Shown here one piece after another: positions 13,001-26,070 of a stretch of DNA of 64,000 nt (the first letter of the stretch is position 1; the number at the start of each line of letters is the position of its first letter). The notes beneath the pieces are model-generated. The model made no database searches and was not told the origin of the DNA. It saw only the letters and a program-made list of their open reading frames with translations. The position numbers and the translations under genes were made by a program. Origin of the DNA: Thamnaconus septentrionalis (taxonomy: Eukaryota > Chordata > Actinopteri > Tetraodontiformes > Monacanthidae); NCBI GenBank assembly GCA_009823395.1, contig CM020509.1, forward strand, positions 13,080,001 to 13,144,000, written 5' to 3'.

Positions 13001-13849
13001 CCGGGCCAGAAGGGCCAGGGAGGAGGAAGGAACAGGACGTGAGCCTGGTTTCCATCGCCATGTGAAGTCATTTTTTCGAGATTGCAAAAAAAAAAAAGGA
13101 CAAAATGCAAAATCTGACAGGTTTCCATCAAGCGGTTGGAGCGGAAGTTTTGGGGAAAGATGGAGGGACAGGCGACGCACCATCACCGGGCCGTTGTAAA
13201 AGGTATCCAGAGTGCAGGGTTACAAACCGGAAACAAAACAAGGTCACCATGGCAACTTTGGCTAGTTGAGAGCATGCAGGGAGTTTTTGCACAAACTGCA
13301 TTCAATGGGGCAAGCTGTAAATGTCCTCTCACTTCAGCTGGTTTTGGCCACGTCACTGCTGTTGTTATCTGGGAAACTGTGCAGGTACCGCGCACAAAGT
13401 TCAGTATGTGTTGCTTCTTTGGCATTTGTGTATTTGTGCCAGAGTGAAAAGCCATGCCACTTGAACATAAAAACTGTTTATGCATTTTCACCAACTCTAA
13501 AGCAAACACGGCAATCAACAGGAAACAGAGAAATACAAAAGCGGGTGGCGGCAATCACTCAAAGTGAAGCAGGAAAAGACCCAAAAAGCTCAGCGTGTGC
13601 TCATAAAGTTCACATTAATATCCACTCAGAACTCCCCCTCACTCACTTCCTCACTAACACACACACACACACTGGCGTAAATGTATGTGCATGACACACA
13701 TGCACTTCCACAACTCTGTGCGTATCCCTGTTGACACAAGCTTTGCAGGTACCGCTAACTGCTCGCGCCGTGGCCGAGGGCCTCACACGCTCGGCTGTTC
13801 CCAGTCTGTCACTGCGGGTCACGACCCTCCCGCTCAACCAAACGCGCAC

Positions 13850-14110
13850 AACCGCAAGGACCGTGATTAAACAAACATCCAGCCGCTCGCTTAGGCATTG
13901 CATATTTATGTACAACCTCATTGGTCGAAAGCAATTAGCTTCTTCCTGGTTGCCAATCAAGTGTAGGCGGCCCGACCCCTCAGGGAATGTGTGTCGCCCT
14001 GAGCTGTTATGTGTTTACTTGCAGCGCGGCAACATATCTTCTGCTGTGTTGCCGTCTCTGATTTGCTTTGGTAATCAACATCTGTCTTATTGGATAGAAT
14101 GACATCATCA
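13850..14110. promoter_or_regulatory. Candidate conserved non-coding element
   Basis: A unique block with GATTAAACAAACA (forkhead/homeodomain-like), GCATTGCATATTTATG and GCAATTAGC. There is no plausible open exon and no repeat. Function is inferred from word content. Confidence 0.3.
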
Positions 14111-14579
14111 GAAGTCGTTGGCCCCAGTTTAAAACACCCATCGATCTCCAAACTTCAGTTTTTGACAACGCTGCAGGAACACGGAGGCCTTCGTGTTTTC
14201 TTCTTTTTTTCTATAAAGCATTTTTCCCAGTTGTGTCCAAAGTGTCAAAATGTTAGACAGCCCTTTCCCCGGGGGTTCGGAAGGTGAGGATGTGGCAGTT
14301 TCTCTCACTGGAATGTCTTGGGTCACTTTTGTACACTTGGTTAATCTGGAAGGCCCAGATGTTTTGTATTATTGCATATTTTTGTAGCCACACCAACAAC
14401 AACAAACTCCCAAAGCCACCAAATAACTTTCGTAATGAAAATCGTACCGGGCAAAGAAGACAAGTGTAGCCCAGAGAACATAATTACCTGGGCACAACGC
14501 AGGCTTTGGCGAGGCAGTTGACTAGATTGCATGAAGTATTACCCTGACACAGCTCCAAAGCAGCATCCAACCCTCCTCC

Positions 14580-15320
14580 GACTTAAAAGTGCCAGAGCCG
14601 TTCCAGCGCTTTCCGCCGCGCTATGTATAGAGACAACAGCTGCAATGGATTGCAGGGAGGGAGGAAAATAAACGTTCATATTGCCGGATTAATCCGGCTA
14701 AGTGAGAGAAGGGAGCCCAGTACGAGCCACCAACATCGCCCCTAATAAAAACAATATTTTGCTTTGCTCTTCATCTCAGCCGTAGCTTACTATCCCACAA
14801 ACGGCCCACAGCTAATTAATTCCTGCTTTTACTTGGTCGCAGCTGTCAATTCTCTCATCTCGCAGACGCTGACAAGTGGCGAACAGCTTCTCATTTCAAA
14901 GCCCCGGCACACAGGAACATTCCTCAACTTTGCATGGGCCCCGCTTTTCATCAAAGGGCCTTTATTAAGTGCCCCGAATATTTACACATTGGGGAACAGT
15001 TTCGGCGTGCCCCCCCTAAACCCACCGGCCCTGATTAACACAGCGGGGATATCTGTCCCAGAAAACCAGTGTCTACATCTGACGTGAAGCTTTGAGATCC
15101 ATGTCTGCAGGTATTAATCAAAGCCACAAGTCACCCGAGCGAGTCTGCTCAATCGAGCACGCGAGGCCCTGCTGATCCGCGCCCTCCTACCTCACTCAGA
15201 CATACAGTATGCAAACCATACCTTATGGCCAAGGCTAATTGGATGCAATCCACTGCACTTGACACATCTAAGAAACTCCAAATCTATGCAGCGTGTCACC
15301 AGGATGATGGATTGCATTGA
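14580..15320. promoter_or_regulatory. Candidate enhancer with palindromic homeodomain site
   Basis: This unique block includes a perfect 16-bp palindrome at 14,683-14,698 centred on GGATTAATCC, CTAATTAATT near 14,812, an octamer-like TTTGCATG near 14,930, and TCF/LEF-like ATCAAAG words near 14,951 and 15,116. It is the most enhancer-like part of the upstream region. The FGF gene about 5 kb downstream is the nearest candidate target. Confidence 0.4.
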
Positions 15321-15469
15321 CGCTGTTCAAAGTTTTCACAGTGTCTTACACTTTGCAGCCCGGGCGAGGGAGGAAGGGACGGCGGGAGGGAGAGCGGGGG
15401 GGAACTTGCTCGCCTGCCAACTCGTTTTTGACAGCATCCAAAACCATATCTAAGCTGGACTCCACGCTG

Positions 15470-15473
<4 letters not shown>

Positions 15474-15505
<32 letters not shown>
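15474..15505. repeat. (CA)n microsatellite
   Basis: About 16 CA units within otherwise unique sequence. Confidence 0.9.
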
Positions 15506-15507
<2 letters not shown>

Positions 15508-15599
15508 TGATAATGAGTCAACAACTGGCCCGCGGCTTACGGGGCGCATGAGGTTCCACTCCAGTCACCCAGAACAGGGAGTCCAGCACAGCGTGGCTT

Positions 15600-15830
15600 T
15601 CCCTCCGTGATGACCTTGGGGTCAGGCCAGAATGCCCTCATATAATGAGAGTGCTGTTTGGGGATTTGTTGGACTGTGATAGAGAAAGGGCAAGCAGACG
15701 CAATGCACCCTGGGTCTTTGTCTGGGTGCTGATGGTATTGACGGGCGCTGATCGATGTTAATTGCTAGACAGAATGGCCATATTGACCAGGCTGCCTGGA
15801 TGAAGAAGCCAGCAGGCCCAGTCAAAGGGA
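15600..15830. promoter_or_regulatory. Candidate conserved non-coding element with nuclear-receptor-like site
   Basis: TGACCTTGGGGTCA at 15,611-15,624 contains two oppositely oriented half-sites. GATGTTAATTGCTAGA near 15,753 is homeodomain-like. The block is unique sequence without coding evidence. Confidence 0.3.
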
Positions 15831-18106
15831 GAAAGAGAGAGACAGACACACGGGGAAAAGTCTGCTCAGCAGTGACAGGGCCCTGGACACACACAGCACA
15901 CGCACACACAGCACACACCAGTCTTATTCACTTTAATGAGTCTAGAGAGAAGCACAAAGGCATAACGTCCATCAATGCCAAGTCTATTCAACACAACAGA
16001 GGGTATAAGCATAGGGAAAAAATAAAAAAAACAAGGCGTCCCCTAAGCGTGGCGTTTTCTGAGTGCAATTACTGATAAGGAGGAGCGACAAAGTTGCCCT
16101 ACGCGCAACAATTAACATGGCGCTCGAGTTGTGAAGGAGACATGAGGGAGGGCATCTGAGTGTGGAGCGGATGCGCACGCACACAAGTTTGTGTGTGTGT
16201 GTGTGCGCCTCTTAGCTGGGGATCAATAGGCCGGAGCTGCAGAGGCAAAGACATGGGCAATCAATATGCTGGCAACAAACAGAAGGGAGGGACAGCGGGA
16301 GCAGATAGAAAGAGCCGGGGGAGATTAAGGTGACAGATAGGGAGGACAGAAAATGAATGAGGGATAGGTCGGACAGAAGGGGAAGGAAGGAGGAAGTGCT
16401 TAGTTGGTTTGGAAACTTTTTTTTTTTTTTAAACTCGTTCTTAACTTATTTTTGCAGCATGGTTTCAAATCCCGGTACTGTTTTTTCTGGAGCGAGATCT
16501 CTCATCCCTATCAAACACCTCCGACAGTCACTGAGTTCTTTCCAAAAAAGAGAGCAGGCTCTTTGTCCTCTAAAAAAAAAAAAAAAAAAAAAAAATCCTA
16601 CAGGTGCAGCTTTGTCCGGTGACTTGCGCGTCGGAGTGAAGATTGGACGTGTGAGAGCCGATGTTATTTTAGCCGTCTGCGACTACAAGAGGTAAACTGA
16701 TCACTATTAAATTTTGTCCTTTATTTTCCTTGACTTATTTTAGCCCCAAAACTCTCGGGTTCATTCTTTCACTCGGCCGCATGCACGAGGTCTAGTTTCC
16801 CAGAAAATTCGAAGCAAAACATCTATTTTACAGGGTTTACAATGGGAGTAAGACAATCTTTGCGACAAAAAAAAATCCCTTCTGGACGACCTCCAGTTAT
16901 CTACAACTGTACCGCTACTGTTCAGCCGGGGTTCGACGGTCTCCACCTCTTGCAGCAAGATGTTCTCCTCCCTCTCCCCCTGTTCTTCATCCCTTCCATC
17001 TGGGCTTAAGGGTACCAGACGGGGCCCATACCTCATCACCAGAGTGTGGTTCAAATCCCTCTCCACAACATTTACACTCATGTCCCTTGCAGCAGTGCGG
17101 TGAACGGTGAAAAAAGCCGACACAGACGCAGGTGCAAAGACAAGAGAGAGCCAGTAGGGGAAAAGGGAGGCCAGAGGCTTGTCTGCGGAGCATGACTGGA
17201 AAGGCATTCAACCACAGTACCCCTACCCAGCCCAATTCAACCCTGTCCGGTCGCACAAGTGTGCATGTGTGCGAGTGCACATGTGCGATTGTCGAAAAAG
17301 AAATAAGCCTCTGCACTGGGAGCCAAGATAACTGTCCCTGATGTATGAGGCCAGCCCCCCCCCCCCCCTCCAACCCCCACCCAAGCATTTCTATTACACA
17401 CATGCACAAAATTTACTCCTCGTGCGTGTGTGTGCGCGCATGTGCAGCGAAAGGTATGGCAGGAGTGTTGTGTTGGCTTGGCTGACCGTCTGCGGTTGTG
17501 CGGCGGCGAGTTTTTTTTTTGGAGTTTGGGGGGCGGAGGAGGAGCGGAGCGGGCGTTGCTGCCGAAATCCCAGAGAAATGTTCGTTTTGGATCCGTTTCC
17601 GTGCTTACATACCGCCCCGGCGACTGTCTCTCATTCACTCTCAAGTTTCATTTTTCCCTTCTTAAGGCCTAACTTAAAAAAAAAAAAAAAAAAAGTTATG
17701 AAACGGGGAGTTGAGAAACAACATTGGGAAGCGCGGCCTCTCCGCAGGATGCATGCGTGCGTGCGTGCGTGCGTTTGCATTTACCTTTGTCCGTGCGTGT
17801 GCGGGCGTGCAGCCTGTGCGCGAACCGTCCATTTCTCCCCCCCGCCGATGCTGCAGCTCGGTCTTGCGGCGGAGAGACAACGCAGGTGACTGTTGACGGT
17901 TTCAACCGGATGTGTAATTTTTTTTTTCCCTTGTAAATCCTTCTCCTCCTTCCGCCAGAAATGCATTCGAGGCCATTACAAATTTGTACCGCGGCCACAA
18001 AATTTCAAACGAGGAGTGCAACCCGATACTATGACATCACTCAAATTGTTTCCAGCGCATTTTCCTTTTCATTTCTTTTTTTTTCTATGTATATACACAT
18101 AGAAAA

Positions 18107-18206
<100 letters not shown>

Positions 18207-18449
18207 AAGGTAATTTACACAAACAAGTAAAGCGTGGTGGAATAAGGCAGCAAACTCCAACAAACGCGTGGGGAAATTACATTAAAGATTTTTTTTTTTT
18301 TTGGGGGGGGGGGGGAGTCAGGTTTGAATTGGAAACAAATGAAACTCACTTCATTAGCAGGTTTTTTTTTTCTCTTTGTGTGTGCGCACAGTGGAACACG
18401 TGTTGAAATGGATATTTTTGAAGGTTAAGTTGGGTTGCCATCGCGCAGA

Positions 18450-19000
18450 GACTGACTAATCCCGTTTTGATCCAATAAGTGTGTGTGTGCGTGTGCGTGT
18501 GTGTGAGAGAGAGGGAGGGAGAAAGAGAGAGAGCGGAGAGAGAGAGAGGGGCAGAGGAGGAGAGGTGGGAGGGAAGGAGGTGGAGGAGGGAGGGGAGGAT
18601 TGATCTGCGTCTGTTAAAATCTTGTTCTGGTTTTTCTTGGAGTGAGGTCTGTGCCTGCCGACGCGCCTCTCCTGTGCAGCCCCCTTAAGAAGAAGAAGCT
18701 TTTTTATGGAAGGAACCTTTGGAATTTTGTGAAAAGGGAGAAGGATCTGCAGAAAACCAGTTAAGTGGATAAAAAAAACAGCGTTTTACAGCCTTTTGCT
18801 TTTCTTTTTTTTTTCCTCCCCTGGTCTCTGAATGAAAGTGGGGGTAAATGTGAGAAGAAAGAGACGGTGCAGGTTCTGGACTGGAAGCCAGTGTCATTGT
18901 CTTCAGAGGAGCGCGTTTTCAAAGCTTTTTATTTCTTTCTGAGAGAAAAAAAACACCCTGGAACTCGGACTGTTCTCTGGCACGGCGGTGTTCGCCCTTT

Positions 19001-19042
<42 letters not shown>

Positions 19043-20190
19043 CCTCCGGAGACTTTCGTGTTTCGTGCCCCCACCTTCAGTGTAGCTGCTCAAACTTTCT
19101 ACGTTTGAGAAAATAAATAAAAAGATCGGATTGCATTTTTGTTCCCCCCCTTCAAACATTTCGGAGGTGATGTCATCGTGTTGCCGTGTTTTGGCTGGTA
19201 TTGTGTCGAGAGGGCGCACGGAGGACTACTGCCGCAGCAGCAGCAGCAGCAGCAGCAGCCGGGCGGCGACCAGCGGCTGAGGCGAGCAGGGGAAGTCCGG
19301 GAAAATCAGGTGCAAAGTGCGGCTGTTATTTCCTCGGCGTGTCGCGGGTGGCTGAGTCCGCCACCCAGTCACAGCTGCTCCCGTCCTCCCTGGACACCCC
19401 TCCCACCCTCGTCTTTCCTCCACCGTTCCTCTTTCTCTCCCCTCCCATTCTCGCTCGGCAAGCCTCGCTCCGTCCCCCCAGAATTGGACCGCTCCGGGAC
19501 CTGATCGACCTCCCTTACCGGTCACTTGCGGCCGGAGTCACCTGAAAGCCCGTGCCGCCGGGCTGCGCAGTCATGACCGAGGCCGCCTCGCGTTCCCCTG
19601 CGCCCGCAGAGCCGCCGTCCCCAGCCCGCCTTTCCCAGGTGGTCCAGCAACCGCTGACCCTGGTCTGTTGGGAATAAGTCAAGCTGCTGCCGTCCGGACC
19701 GGAACTTAACCCTGCAACTTCTCTTATCATCCCGCCTGCTGCAGACATCAATTCGGGGAGCGGAAAAAGTTCGCGCGTAGATTGGATTACGCACGCCGAG
19801 GGGCCGAGCATCGCTTCAGAGCCGCCTGTGACGCGTGAGCGCGCGTTCACCTGTTCCTCCCGAGTGACGGGACGCGCGGCCCTTTCAGACCGCCCCCCCC
19901 CGCCCCACCACCCCTCTACCAGTCTGGACAGCTGTTCGAGGTTGCCAGGCGGTCATAGTGGCACAGGTTCCCCCCTTTTCCCTCACCGCTCACATTTGTA
20001 TCCACGCTGGGGGGAGAGCAAGGGAGACACCTCCGCCGATGCCAACGGGAGTAGCCGCTGACTCTTGGACTCTGCTTACAACATCCGGAGGATTCAGAAC
20101 CCGGGAAGAAACTCTCCGGACCATCGGACTGGCGCAGACCGAGCGAGGAGACCGTCTCTGGGCCAGGTGTCATAGTGGAGGGGGGAAGCG
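18450..20190 (+). promoter_or_regulatory. Probable promoter and 5' leader region of the FGF gene
   Basis: GC-rich and CpG-rich sequence leads without a visible splice acceptor into the FGF start codon at 20,191. It contains a CT repeat (about 19,003-19,037) and a CAG repeat (about 19,229-19,258). Many short upstream open frames are present, and an in-frame TAG sits 18 bases before the start codon. I could not place a transcription start; no convincing TATA box was seen. Confidence 0.45.
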
Positions 20191-20222
20191 ATGTGGCCCC
20201 TTCTTTCCACGCTGACCGTCTT
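20191..20222 (+). CDS. fgf24: FGF coding exon 1
   Basis: Encodes [10 protein letters not shown] plus two bases of codon 11 and ends at a GTAAGT donor. The ATG has G at -3 and +4 T; an in-frame stop 18 bases upstream makes it the only possible start for this exon. The tiny first coding exon matches the FGF8/18 gene plan. Confidence 0.8.
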
Positions 20223-20857
20223 GTAAGTTCTCCGTTTACTCATTTCATCTGAAAACCCAGGTCACATCTCTCTCTCTTTTTTCCACTTTTAGGCCTCGCC
20301 ACACGTGAGGGCGATGGCAAGAGGGGTCACGGTGTCAGCTGATTACATCACTTCTCGTCACCCCTCATAGAAAACATGCCACTGAAGGCCCTGTTTTGAT
20401 TGTCTGACAGTTCAGGGTCACTGGGTCAGACCCGGGGCCCTGTTACTCATAAAAATCTGCCATAAACATCTCCATCGCCATCTGCACTCACTTCAGGGAT
20501 AACCAGGCTTGTGTTCACCGAAAGGCCTTATTCCCATCACCAAAGGGGGGAAAAGGGGAAAAAAGACAAATCTACCCCACCCCCCTTCAAATGCGTTTCA
20601 GCGAGTTTGAGTCAAGTAAGATCAGCTTTATCTAGTGGGATAGGAAAAATGGTAAACTGCCAAAGCAAATCTCAGGGAGGAGGATACAGACTTGGGGGTT
20701 GGGGGGGGCGCAGAGTTTTGTCCGTGCGAGGTGTGTCTTGTTAAAAGCCGAGGCATTTATTTTTCTTTCTTTGTGTCGGCTGTACTTCTCCCAGATGGCA
20801 GTCATCTCCAGATACTTCTCATTCCTCAGACAACCTGGACAGGGTGTGTGTTGCTGC

Positions 20858-20905
<48 letters not shown>

Positions 20906-21070
20906 CTGCTGTCTGCTTGCCTGCCTGCCTGCCTGCCTGCCTGCCTGACTCTCTCTACCTCCCTCTTCATCTGCGTCTCCCTCACACTGTCTCCACTTAC
21001 CCACCTAACTGCCTACATCTGTCTTTCTGCCTTGCCCTCACCCACAGATTTTCCACAGATCCTTGCCGCG

Positions 21071-21108
<38 letters not shown>

Positions 21109-24100
21109 GAATTAATAACTGATGAGTGATGGCACCTCCGGGAGTATCTTGGGGATGACTGCTCTCCCTGTTCCGTCTGTTGGTTTTAGTTTAGGCACCA
21201 ACATCTGTCTTTTTTTTTTTCTTTTTTTTTTCAATGTGTACATATTTACATCACTTGTGCTGTTTATTTAATTGGCAGCGCTGGATGCTGGGCGAGAAAA
21301 AAAATAAAAAATCCAACAACCTGTTAGCGGAGCTTCGCCCCAAGCCGCAGCCCTCTCGCTTCCCCCCCAGCTTCCCCTGCTTTTGGGCATATGCTCGCCG
21401 ATTAACCACTCGCACGCCCACTAGCCGCTGCAAACATCTGAAGCTCTCAGACTGCGCCGAAGCCGCGCTGCTCCCAGCCTTGGCCGCCGACCGCGCTAAC
21501 CGCCACTACACACAGCCGAAAACCGCCGCGCCACGCTGTGTCCCACCAGGCCGACCGCTCTCACCCCAACGCTGCTGCCCAGAGCTCAGCGCCGGGGCCC
21601 TGCAAGTCCAAACCGCAGCCTCCATATGGACGATCTGCTGGGACGCAGGTTTATGATGTCAGACGGTTGCTTGTGTTGGCGGCTGGCCAAGGCGCACCGG
21701 GCTTTCCCTCTCTCCTCCATACCTCCTCCTGTCTTTACTCTCGCTCGACTTTTTCATTTTTTTTTTTTTTTTTCATTTTCGCCGCTCTCTTATTTTCTCA
21801 CAGCCGATCCCCGTCTCCTTCTTCCCTCTGTCCTCTTTCTCTCCCTCTCGGGCCCTGGCACAATATGGAGTGTCTGTGGTTTTTGCGGGAGCGGGGGAAT
21901 CCAGCGCCGAGGCACTTTTCCTCGCAGTGTCCTCGGCTGCAGTGCAGCTGTGGTGTTTTAACAGCTGAGAGTCCTCACCATGCACAGGCTCTCGGGCTCT
22001 TTTCGGCTGCGCAGGCAAAATGTGCAGGGCCAACGCTCCACTTGCATCGTCTGGGATATCGCCGTCGATCAGAACGTGGCAGGGCGGCCCGCCGTCGGAA
22101 AGAAGCGCCGGGCTTAGAAAAAAAAAAAATAGAAAGGTCGAGAGGAAGCAAGATGGTATTTGTGTATGTTAGTCAGGAGGCTGTGGCGTGGGCTTTTCAA
22201 TGTGCATGAGTTGAAACCCCCTCCGCGCTCGTTCCCATTATTTATCTTTTTGTCTACTTCTCACGCCAGACCACACTCTGCGCTTCCACTACTGTCTCTC
22301 TTATTTTTTTTGCCACTTTTCCCCTCCCAACCCCTCAAGATGTAACGCTGCATTTCTTGGCCCCTCTTGCTCTTTCTCACATCTGTTCGACGTATCCATC
22401 TGGACTGATTGAATATTTCTCGCTATCTGCCCCCCGTTCCCCACTCCACCTTCTCTTGCTTTAAAGGCCGGCTTTTCATTCTTGTAGCACCTTTGCTGGT
22501 ATCCTTTTGTATACTTTTCAGTCCGCCGCTCTCCTCCTCGCTATCTCCTTTGCTTTGGCCCAGCTGTCAGCTGCCTGGTCCTCTTGGGCATGCACACACA
22601 CACACATGCAGGCAATCAACACACGCACACACAACGCATCTGCGCACACTACGTGCGTGCCCGCCACGGTGTGGAGGAGTCGCTCCGCTATCTCCAAACA
22701 TAAAGGAAGATGGGGGGCAGAGGAGGGTGAGAGATAGGTAAAGTGGACGGAGAAGTGAAGGTAGAGGAGAGATTCGGGGGGGGGACAACGAGGGAAGGAA
22801 AGAGTGAAGAAAAGAGAGGGGGAAGAGGCAGACGGGGAGATAGCGAGGGACGAGGTGGGGAAAGACAAAATTCGTCGAATTGCTTCCCAGCCCACACACG
22901 CACTTTTCACTTCTTTGCCGCAAAATTCAGGGGAGTTCAAGGACTGCCAGAGTAGAACTTGTGCAACACAATCACTCCCTCACTAGAGCTGTAAATAACA
23001 TTTGATACAAGGTCATGGTACACGCTACAGTCTAGCAGCATCAGAATATGAGAAGAATGCAAATTTTTAACGGTATCCAGCTGTTTCGAGTGATGAATGT
23101 CTCTGACAGTCCAGATAGTCAAATAAGTTATAAGTAATGTGCGCTGCTTTATTTTTAACTGGGCAGAAAATCTAAGTCTGCATGCTATATAACCATAGTA
23201 ACCCCCAAACTGATTAATGCCCCTACAATTCATCCTCCTGCAGGCTCCAGTTGCTCGTGTTCTCACATTCTTTTTTTTTTCCAGTGTATCTCTAAATGTA
23301 GCCACAGTTTGCCACTTTCCAAAGCCGCAGCAGAGCGCGCACCTGTAGTCCAGCCCAGCTGTCTACATACACACGGCGGCCAAATGAGCCGGCCCGTTCC
23401 CTTAGATGTCCAACCCAAAACATGTTCTAGTTGTCTCGGCATGTTTGCCATTTTGCCTCCGTCCAATCAGGTCATTTGGAGGCCAGATTTTCGAGCAGGG
23501 GGAAAAGTCACAAGCGGGTCAGAAAGTGGGTTTGGACGGAGGGCTGGTAGCGTTACGATAAACACCGCTCTGGGTGTTGGTCCTGCGCGCTGATTCCTGG
23601 ACATCTGTCTGTCTGTATGTCAAGTCGCCGAGGCAGCCACACACCCAGTGTGTGAGTAATCGGCCAATAAGGGAAAAGACATGTCGAACAGAGGGAGCAG
23701 CGCAGGAGACAGAGATGGAAATGATGCCGTCACACGTGACCCTTCCAGCTTTTAATGTTCCTACATATTTCTGAGCTCATCTGTTTCTCCTTTCTTTTTC
23801 TTTTTTTCCCCCTCAGATGTATCCAGATGTTACTGGTGATGTGCAATCCATTACAGGTGAGCGAGAGAGCGCGATTGTCCGCGCACGAGTTATGCTTCTG
23901 CGCTCGGCCCGCACTTCGTTGCAAGTCCGCTCACGACCCGGCCCGCGCGTGCACGTCGTATTCCCAGCAGGTACTCGGTGTGGATGGGGTCAACTTCAGC
24001 GTGCATGTAGAAAACCAGACGCAGGTGCGAGACACCATGAGCCGGCGGCACCATCGCGTTTACCAGCTCTATAGCCGCACCAGCGGCAAACACGTCCAGG

Positions 24101-24152
24101 TGATGGGACGCCGGATCAGCGCCCGAGGAGAAGACGGAGATAAATATGGTAA

Positions 24153-24195
<43 letters not shown>

Positions 24196-24302
24196 GGATG
24201 CAACCACATAGCGCGGTGTATTTGCGCTCGCGCTCAAGAACAAAGACTCTGAGGTTTACCGAGTGCATGCATGAACGTATACAGATTGCAACCGTGCAGC
24301 AG

Positions 24303-24365
<63 letters not shown>

Positions 24366-25431
24366 CCTAGTCGTGCACACATCCACACATGCATGCACGC
24401 ACACGCCCTCCTCCGGCTTTGGCAGCAGTGGGGCAATGGAGCTTGTCTTCTGAGTACAAAGACCTCATCGACTGGCTGCTGACTCAATGATTCATGGGAG
24501 GGAGGAAGACGGAGCGGACGGGGTGTCAGCAGAGGGAGGGAAGAAAAAAAGGTGCGAGTTTGCGGGAGAAGCCTGACAGGTAGCGCCGCCGCGGACCACG
24601 TGTTAGAAACTCATCTCCTCCATTGATCCCCCTTCCCACCCCCCACCCCCCCCATTGATTTCACATCCTCCCTGTTGTCTCCTCTGGATTTAAACAGCAG
24701 GCTTTTTTTTCTAGCCCCCATCCCACCTCCCCGCCCAACCCCACTCCCCCCCGCTTCCTATTCGCTCCTCTGTATCTGTAATGACGTCTGCCCAATTCTT
24801 AAACCGCAATCAATGGGCAGCGAGGGGGGGGAGAAAAAAAAGAAAAAGAAAAGGAGAAGCCGAGCCATAAAGCTGGAGTTCATATTTCTCCGTGCGCGCT
24901 GCCGCGCCGGCTTATGGCAGTGATAAATATGCAGCGACTGAGCCAACGGTGAAGTAAGTAACTGATGCGAAGTTATGTGCGCGCTCGACGCGGCACGTTT
25001 TACCAAAACCCAAAAAAAAAGGCCAGCTGCGTGAATCAAGAACAAAGACGAAAGGCAATAAAGCAAAGAAGGGGACGGCGCACTGAGGTGTAAGCATGAA
25101 GTGAAAGAGCGGCAGGAAGAGCAGAGTTGGGGGAAGAGAGAGGAGGGAGGAGGGAGGAGGAGGAGGTAGGGAGGTATTGATTTCTCTTGACCCCTCTGTT
25201 GACTAAGGTCATGTAGGAACCATTTTAGGGATTTATTTTTAAACAGGCTCGAGCGTCTCTCTGAAGATGTGTAGCTGGCAAAGCGGTTTTTGCCTGGAAG
25301 GATGAGCAAGGCATGCACCTACACACACACACGCACACATATAGGCACATCCACGCACCTTTAAAGCAGCGCTGCCACAGACACTCAGTCTGAGTGTTTC
25401 TGCACTCTCTCCCTGGCCCACCATGCTCCGT

Positions 25432-25471
<40 letters not shown>

Positions 25472-26018
25472 CGGCTGTTATCTGTTTTTTATGAGGCCCA
25501 TTTGTGGTCGGCCGCCTCACATCCCTGTGTGTGACCGAGCCCTTTCTGATGACCATCTGTCCACCCCGGGACACGCACATCTGTCTGTGATTTATCAGTG
25601 CCTCCATATAACAGACAAATCCTGCGACTGTTTAAACGTAAATGCTTTATCTGGTTCGAATGCTCAACCGATTTTATGGGACTTCTGCGGTCCTCTGCAA
25701 TTCAATGTTGTCGTCTTTCTGCTTGTCAAACGAGCCTTTAAATCAACCTGGGGGAAAAAAATGACTTTGCAAAACCGTTGCAAAGTTCGGAGCTCTAATG
25801 TCTGTCTGCAACCTCTGTCTGTCCCTTCACAAGCCCAGCTCGTAGTGGAGGCTGACACCTTCGGCAGCCAGGTGAGAATTCGGGGCAAAGAAACCAATTT
25901 CTACCTGTGCATGAACCGCCGTGGCAAGCTAGTGGGAAAGGTGAGACCCCATTCGTCTTGAGACATGTTTAGCAGGCAGGTGGCAATAGCCTCCCATTTC
26001 CTGACCACTCTCTTTCCA

Positions 26019-26070
<52 letters not shown>

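Larger units (their letters stand above)
20223..23816 (+). other. FGF intron 1 (3.6 kb)
   Basis: Contains a CTG array, a 32-base A run and CpG-rich patches near 21.3-22.1 kb. No exon of another gene is evident. The open frames in the CpG-rich patch lack any domain I recognise. Confidence 0.6.

Noticed and set aside
21538..22209. 223-codon plus-strand ORF in FGF intron 1
   Set aside because: It is GC-rich, low in structure, includes a poly-Phe run from a T tract and lies inside an intron defined by two firm exon borders.
22518..22940. 140-codon and 118-codon minus-strand ORFs
   Set aside because: Readings of a GGA-rich tract in FGF intron 1 with no conserved feature.
24758..25318. 186-codon minus-strand ORF in FGF intron 3
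   Set aside because: Serine- and leucine-rich reading of GA-rich DNA, with no motif. It lies antisense to a clearly coding gene.
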